From assembly GCF_023973825.1 (NCBI RefSeq), contig NC_090122.1, positions 862,130-926,129 of the forward strand: DNA of 64,000 bases, in the 5' to 3' direction. The position numbers were made by a program, and so were the translations under genes. The stretch is from Plasmodium brasilianum (taxonomy: Eukaryota; Apicomplexa; Aconoidasida; Haemosporida; Plasmodiidae). Shown piece by piece: positions 61,794-64,000 of this stretch; position 1 is the stretch's first letter, and the number at the start of each line of letters is the position of its first letter. Under the pieces are notes generated by a model, which was given only the letters and a program-made list of their open reading frames with translations, was not told where the DNA came from and did no database searches.

Positions 61794-64000
61794 ATGACAA
61801 AATTTTCTGAACATAATTATGATGCATTAAATTTAACAGAGCTTAAAAGTAATATTCAAGAACAAAATATTATAGGTTATAGTGTTGATTACACAGTAAG
61901 TGGGTTATTATTTTTTGGAGGGTTTAAAATAAATGTTGAAGAAAATAATGGCTCTATATGTAATGATGCTTATTTGATTCATATAAATAAAGAGCAAGTA
62001 GAATATGAAAATATCATAAGTAAAATTAAGCCAACTGTTCGATGTTATCATAGCTCTTGTAGTTTCTTAGAAAACTATGTACTAATTTTTGGTGGGCTAA
62101 ATAGTGAAGTACCATTTATAGCTTTAAATGATTTATGGATATTCAATAGTTTAAACAAAACGTTTGTTGAAATAAAACTTATTTGTAAAGATAAATGTGA
62201 AGATGGAAATGTACATGATGGAGAAATAGAAATATATAGGAATGGAAATATAAATGAGTTAGACAACAACTGTACAAGCATAGAGGAGGACGATTACGAG
62301 GATGATGATGATGATGATGATAATAATAATGACAACGATTCTATTTTAGATAATATTAATGTTAAAAATTTAAAAAAGTATTTAAGATATTATAATCATA
62401 ATAATAGTAATAGCAATAGTAGTAACATTAACAACAGTATTAGCAATACTAACAACAATAGTAGCAATGCTAATAATAGCAGTGGAGAGGGGCAAGTAAA
62501 TAATGTTCCCTCTCCTCGTTACTATTCTAGTTTAGATTTATATATAGTAAGAAAATCAAATATAGAAAACACACAAGAGGAGAGCAAAAAAGAGGAAATT
62601 AGTGTAAAAAATAATAAAATATTAGTAAATAATGCATCTACTTACGAATATTTCAGTCTGATAGTGTTTGGTGGCTATGGTGGATATGATAGAAGTAGTT
62701 ACAATGATCTATATGAATATAATATGTTAAATAACGAATGGTTGTTAAGATCTTGCAAAGGAAGTATTCCTTTCCAAAGGTATGGACATATTTCCTTTAT
62801 AAATGGAAATAATTTATTTATATTAGGAGGAACAAATTCTGAAGTAAGTTTTAATGATATGTATTCATGTAATTTAAAAAAGAGTGAATGGTCTGAAGTC
62901 GACTTCTCTTATTCTTTTAATGTTTCAAAAGTGTTCTGCAGGAGCGTATTAGTAGAATCTATAGACAGAAATATAATTTTCATTTTTGGAGGGTACAATA
63001 TAATTAGCGATGAAAAGGGAAATAGAAAGATAGAATATAACAACACTGAGTTGAACATGTTAAAGCTGTATGACACCTTTAAATTAGAGGAGTTAAAATA
63101 CAATGTCGTTAAAAGTAAGGAGGGCACCAAGAGTAGTGATAGTGGTCCTTATGACAGTATTACCACCACTGCACAAAACAAAAACGGAATAATGTATGGA
63201 AATAACATGAACCACTTAATCGAAGGGGAGAAAAAAAAGGGCGAAAGAGGAGATACAGGAGAAAGAGATGAAAAAAGTGAAAAGAGTGACATACATGAAG
63301 ATGTTACTCCTACTAACATAACATTCTGTTCTATTACCTACGATTTTGTTGATTCTAATTTAATTATTACAGATTCTAAGAAAAAAATATATATTATGAA
63401 TATTAGTAGAATTATAGGACCTAAATATGCAATTTTTAGTTTATGGCCAAGATACTGCGATATAGATGGAAATAAGAAAATTTTAGTGAGAGGAAAAGGT
63501 TTCAATAATGAAGGAAAAATTGTTGTAAAATTCAAATCCGGAGAGGTGAATTTATTTAGTGAAGGTATTTATATAAATGAAAATAATATATATACAATTG
63601 CACCAAATGCCAAAAATAAAATAAAAAATAATATATGTGATGTCCAACTATCTATTAATGATAAATGCTATACAACCAATAGTTGTGCCTTAGAATATTA
63701 TTACAATATTGATCCGAAAAATACGTTAATTTTTGGAACTGGTTTATTAGAACCCGTATGTTTAAAAGAAGAAAATATTTTCTTTTTAATTGCTAGAAAC
63801 TCCTTAAATGAAAATAAAAAAATTGGTGGAGACAAGTTTCAAATATCTATTATATATGAGCAAGAAAATGAAAGTCATTCTTTAAAATACTCTGTTTACG
63901 ACGTGAACAACGGTTTCTACATAGTTAAATATTTTCCATTTCACGAAAAAAAAATGGAAGAAATGGAAGAGAGACAAATCAAACTGTCCAATGAAAAGGG
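61794..64000 (+). CDS. Axonemal dynein heavy chain, N-terminal kelch/IPT part (3' truncated by window)
   Basis: The frame runs from an ATG at 61794 to the window end without a stop or obvious intron, covering 735 residues. Kelch-type strands with the Gly-Gly signature recur: LLFFGGF (~42), VLIFGGLNSE (~98) with LNDLWIF, LIVFGGYGGYD (~289) with YNDLYEYN and NNEWL, LFILGGTNSE (~341), and IFIFGGYN (~395). A Ser/Asn/Asp insert (about residues 140-270) splits the propeller. From about residue 545 an immunoglobulin-like IPT domain begins (YCDIDGNKKILVRGKGFNNEGKIVV), followed by a filamin-like segment. This kelch-plus-Ig order is found at the N-terminus of the alpha-type outer-arm dynein heavy chain, as in Chlamydomonas. 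The motor region lies beyond the window. The dynein assignment also depends on the neighbouring CDPK6 gene, as in P. falciparum; from the visible part alone it is a kelch/IPT protein. Such dyneins are used only in the male gamete. Confidence 0.75.
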   Translation, partial: MTKFSEHNYDALNLTELKSNIQEQNIIGYSVDYTVSGLLFFGGFKINVEENNGSICNDAYLIHINKEQVEYENIISKIKPTVRCYHSSCSFLENYVLIFGGLNSEVPFIALNDLWIFNSLNKTFVEIKLICKDKCEDGNVHDGEIEIYRNGNINELDNNCTSIEEDDYEDDDDDDDNNNDNDSILDNINVKNLKKYLRYYNHNNSNSNSSNINNSISNTNNNSSNANNSSGEGQVNNVPSPRYYSSLDLYIVRKSNIENTQEESKKEEISVKNNKILVNNASTYEYFSLIVFGGYGGYDRSSYNDLYEYNMLNNEWLLRSCKGSIPFQRYGHISFINGNNLFILGGTNSEVSFNDMYSCNLKKSEWSEVDFSYSFNVSKVFCRSVLVESIDRNIIFIFGGYNIISDEKGNRKIEYNNTELNMLKLYDTFKLEELKYNVVKSKEGTKSSDSGPYDSITTTAQNKNGIMYGNNMNHLIEGEKKKGERGDTGERDEKSEKSDIHEDVTPTNITFCSITYDFVDSNLIITDSKKKIYIMNISRIIGPKYAIFSLWPRYCDIDGNKKILVRGKGFNNEGKIVVKFKSGEVNLFSEGIYINENNIYTIAPNAKNKIKNNICDVQLSINDKCYTTNSCALEYYYNIDPKNTLIFGTGLLEPVCLKEENIFFLIARNSLNENKKIGGDKFQISIIYEQENESHSLKYSVYDVNNGFYIVKYFPFHEKKMEEMEERQIKLSNEK

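Noticed and set aside
1..64000. Search for tRNA, rRNA, CRISPR arrays, insertion sequences and transposons
   Set aside because: No tRNA-like B-box, rRNA segment, direct-repeat/spacer array or transposase motif was seen; CRISPR and IS elements are not expected in this nuclear eukaryotic DNA.

Overview
This window is nuclear DNA from a malaria parasite (genus Plasmodium). It is very AT-rich. The coding sequence is full of Lys/Asn/Glu/Asp codons and Asn-, Lys- and Glu-homopolymers. Short GT...AG introns are loaded with poly-A/T and TA microsatellites, and one stretch of about 2.4 kb is almost pure A/T. The gene order (GCN20-type ABCF, M16 peptidase family, centromere-like block, PDK1-type kinase, GPI16/PIG-T, JmjC protein, ... 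CDPK6, axonemal dynein heavy chain) matches my recollection of the centromeric part of P. falciparum chromosome 11. The species cannot be fixed from sequence alone; P. malariae, P. ovale and avian parasites are all possible.

Left arm (1-7.6 kb): the 3' end of a GCN20-type ABCF ATPase (+), converging on a large secreted M16-family protein (-) whose zinc motif looks destroyed. Centre (7.6-16.5 kb): a gene-free stretch holding the candidate centromere core (about 11.35-13.75 kb). Right of it, on the minus strand (16.5-26.6 kb), lie a PDK1-like kinase with a disordered activation-loop insert, an organellar OPR/HPR-type repeat protein, the GPI-transamidase subunit GPI16/PIG-T (3 exons), and a 13-exon JmjC hydroxylase that resembles JMJD7.

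Plus-strand block (28.2-51.3 kb): a small membrane-anchored unknown; a 7-exon nuclear-type protein (possibly THOC5-like); a 2149-residue Asn-rich protein ending in what reads as a PLK4-type cryptic polo box without any kinase domain; and a ~22-exon ASH/MSP-domain protein of flagellar type. A small membrane protein with an apicoplast-like leader lies on the minus strand (51.4-52.2 kb). The window ends with CDPK6 (6 exons, + strand) and the N-terminal part of a kelch/IPT-bearing axonemal dynein heavy chain.

The 35-64 kb part is notable because four of five genes fit basal-body or axoneme biology of the male gamete (cryptic polo box, ASH protein, CDPK6, dynein). Exon boundaries were derived by hand from GT/AG sites and phase continuity. 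They close in frame for every multi-exon gene except at two places in the ASH gene, which are described below.
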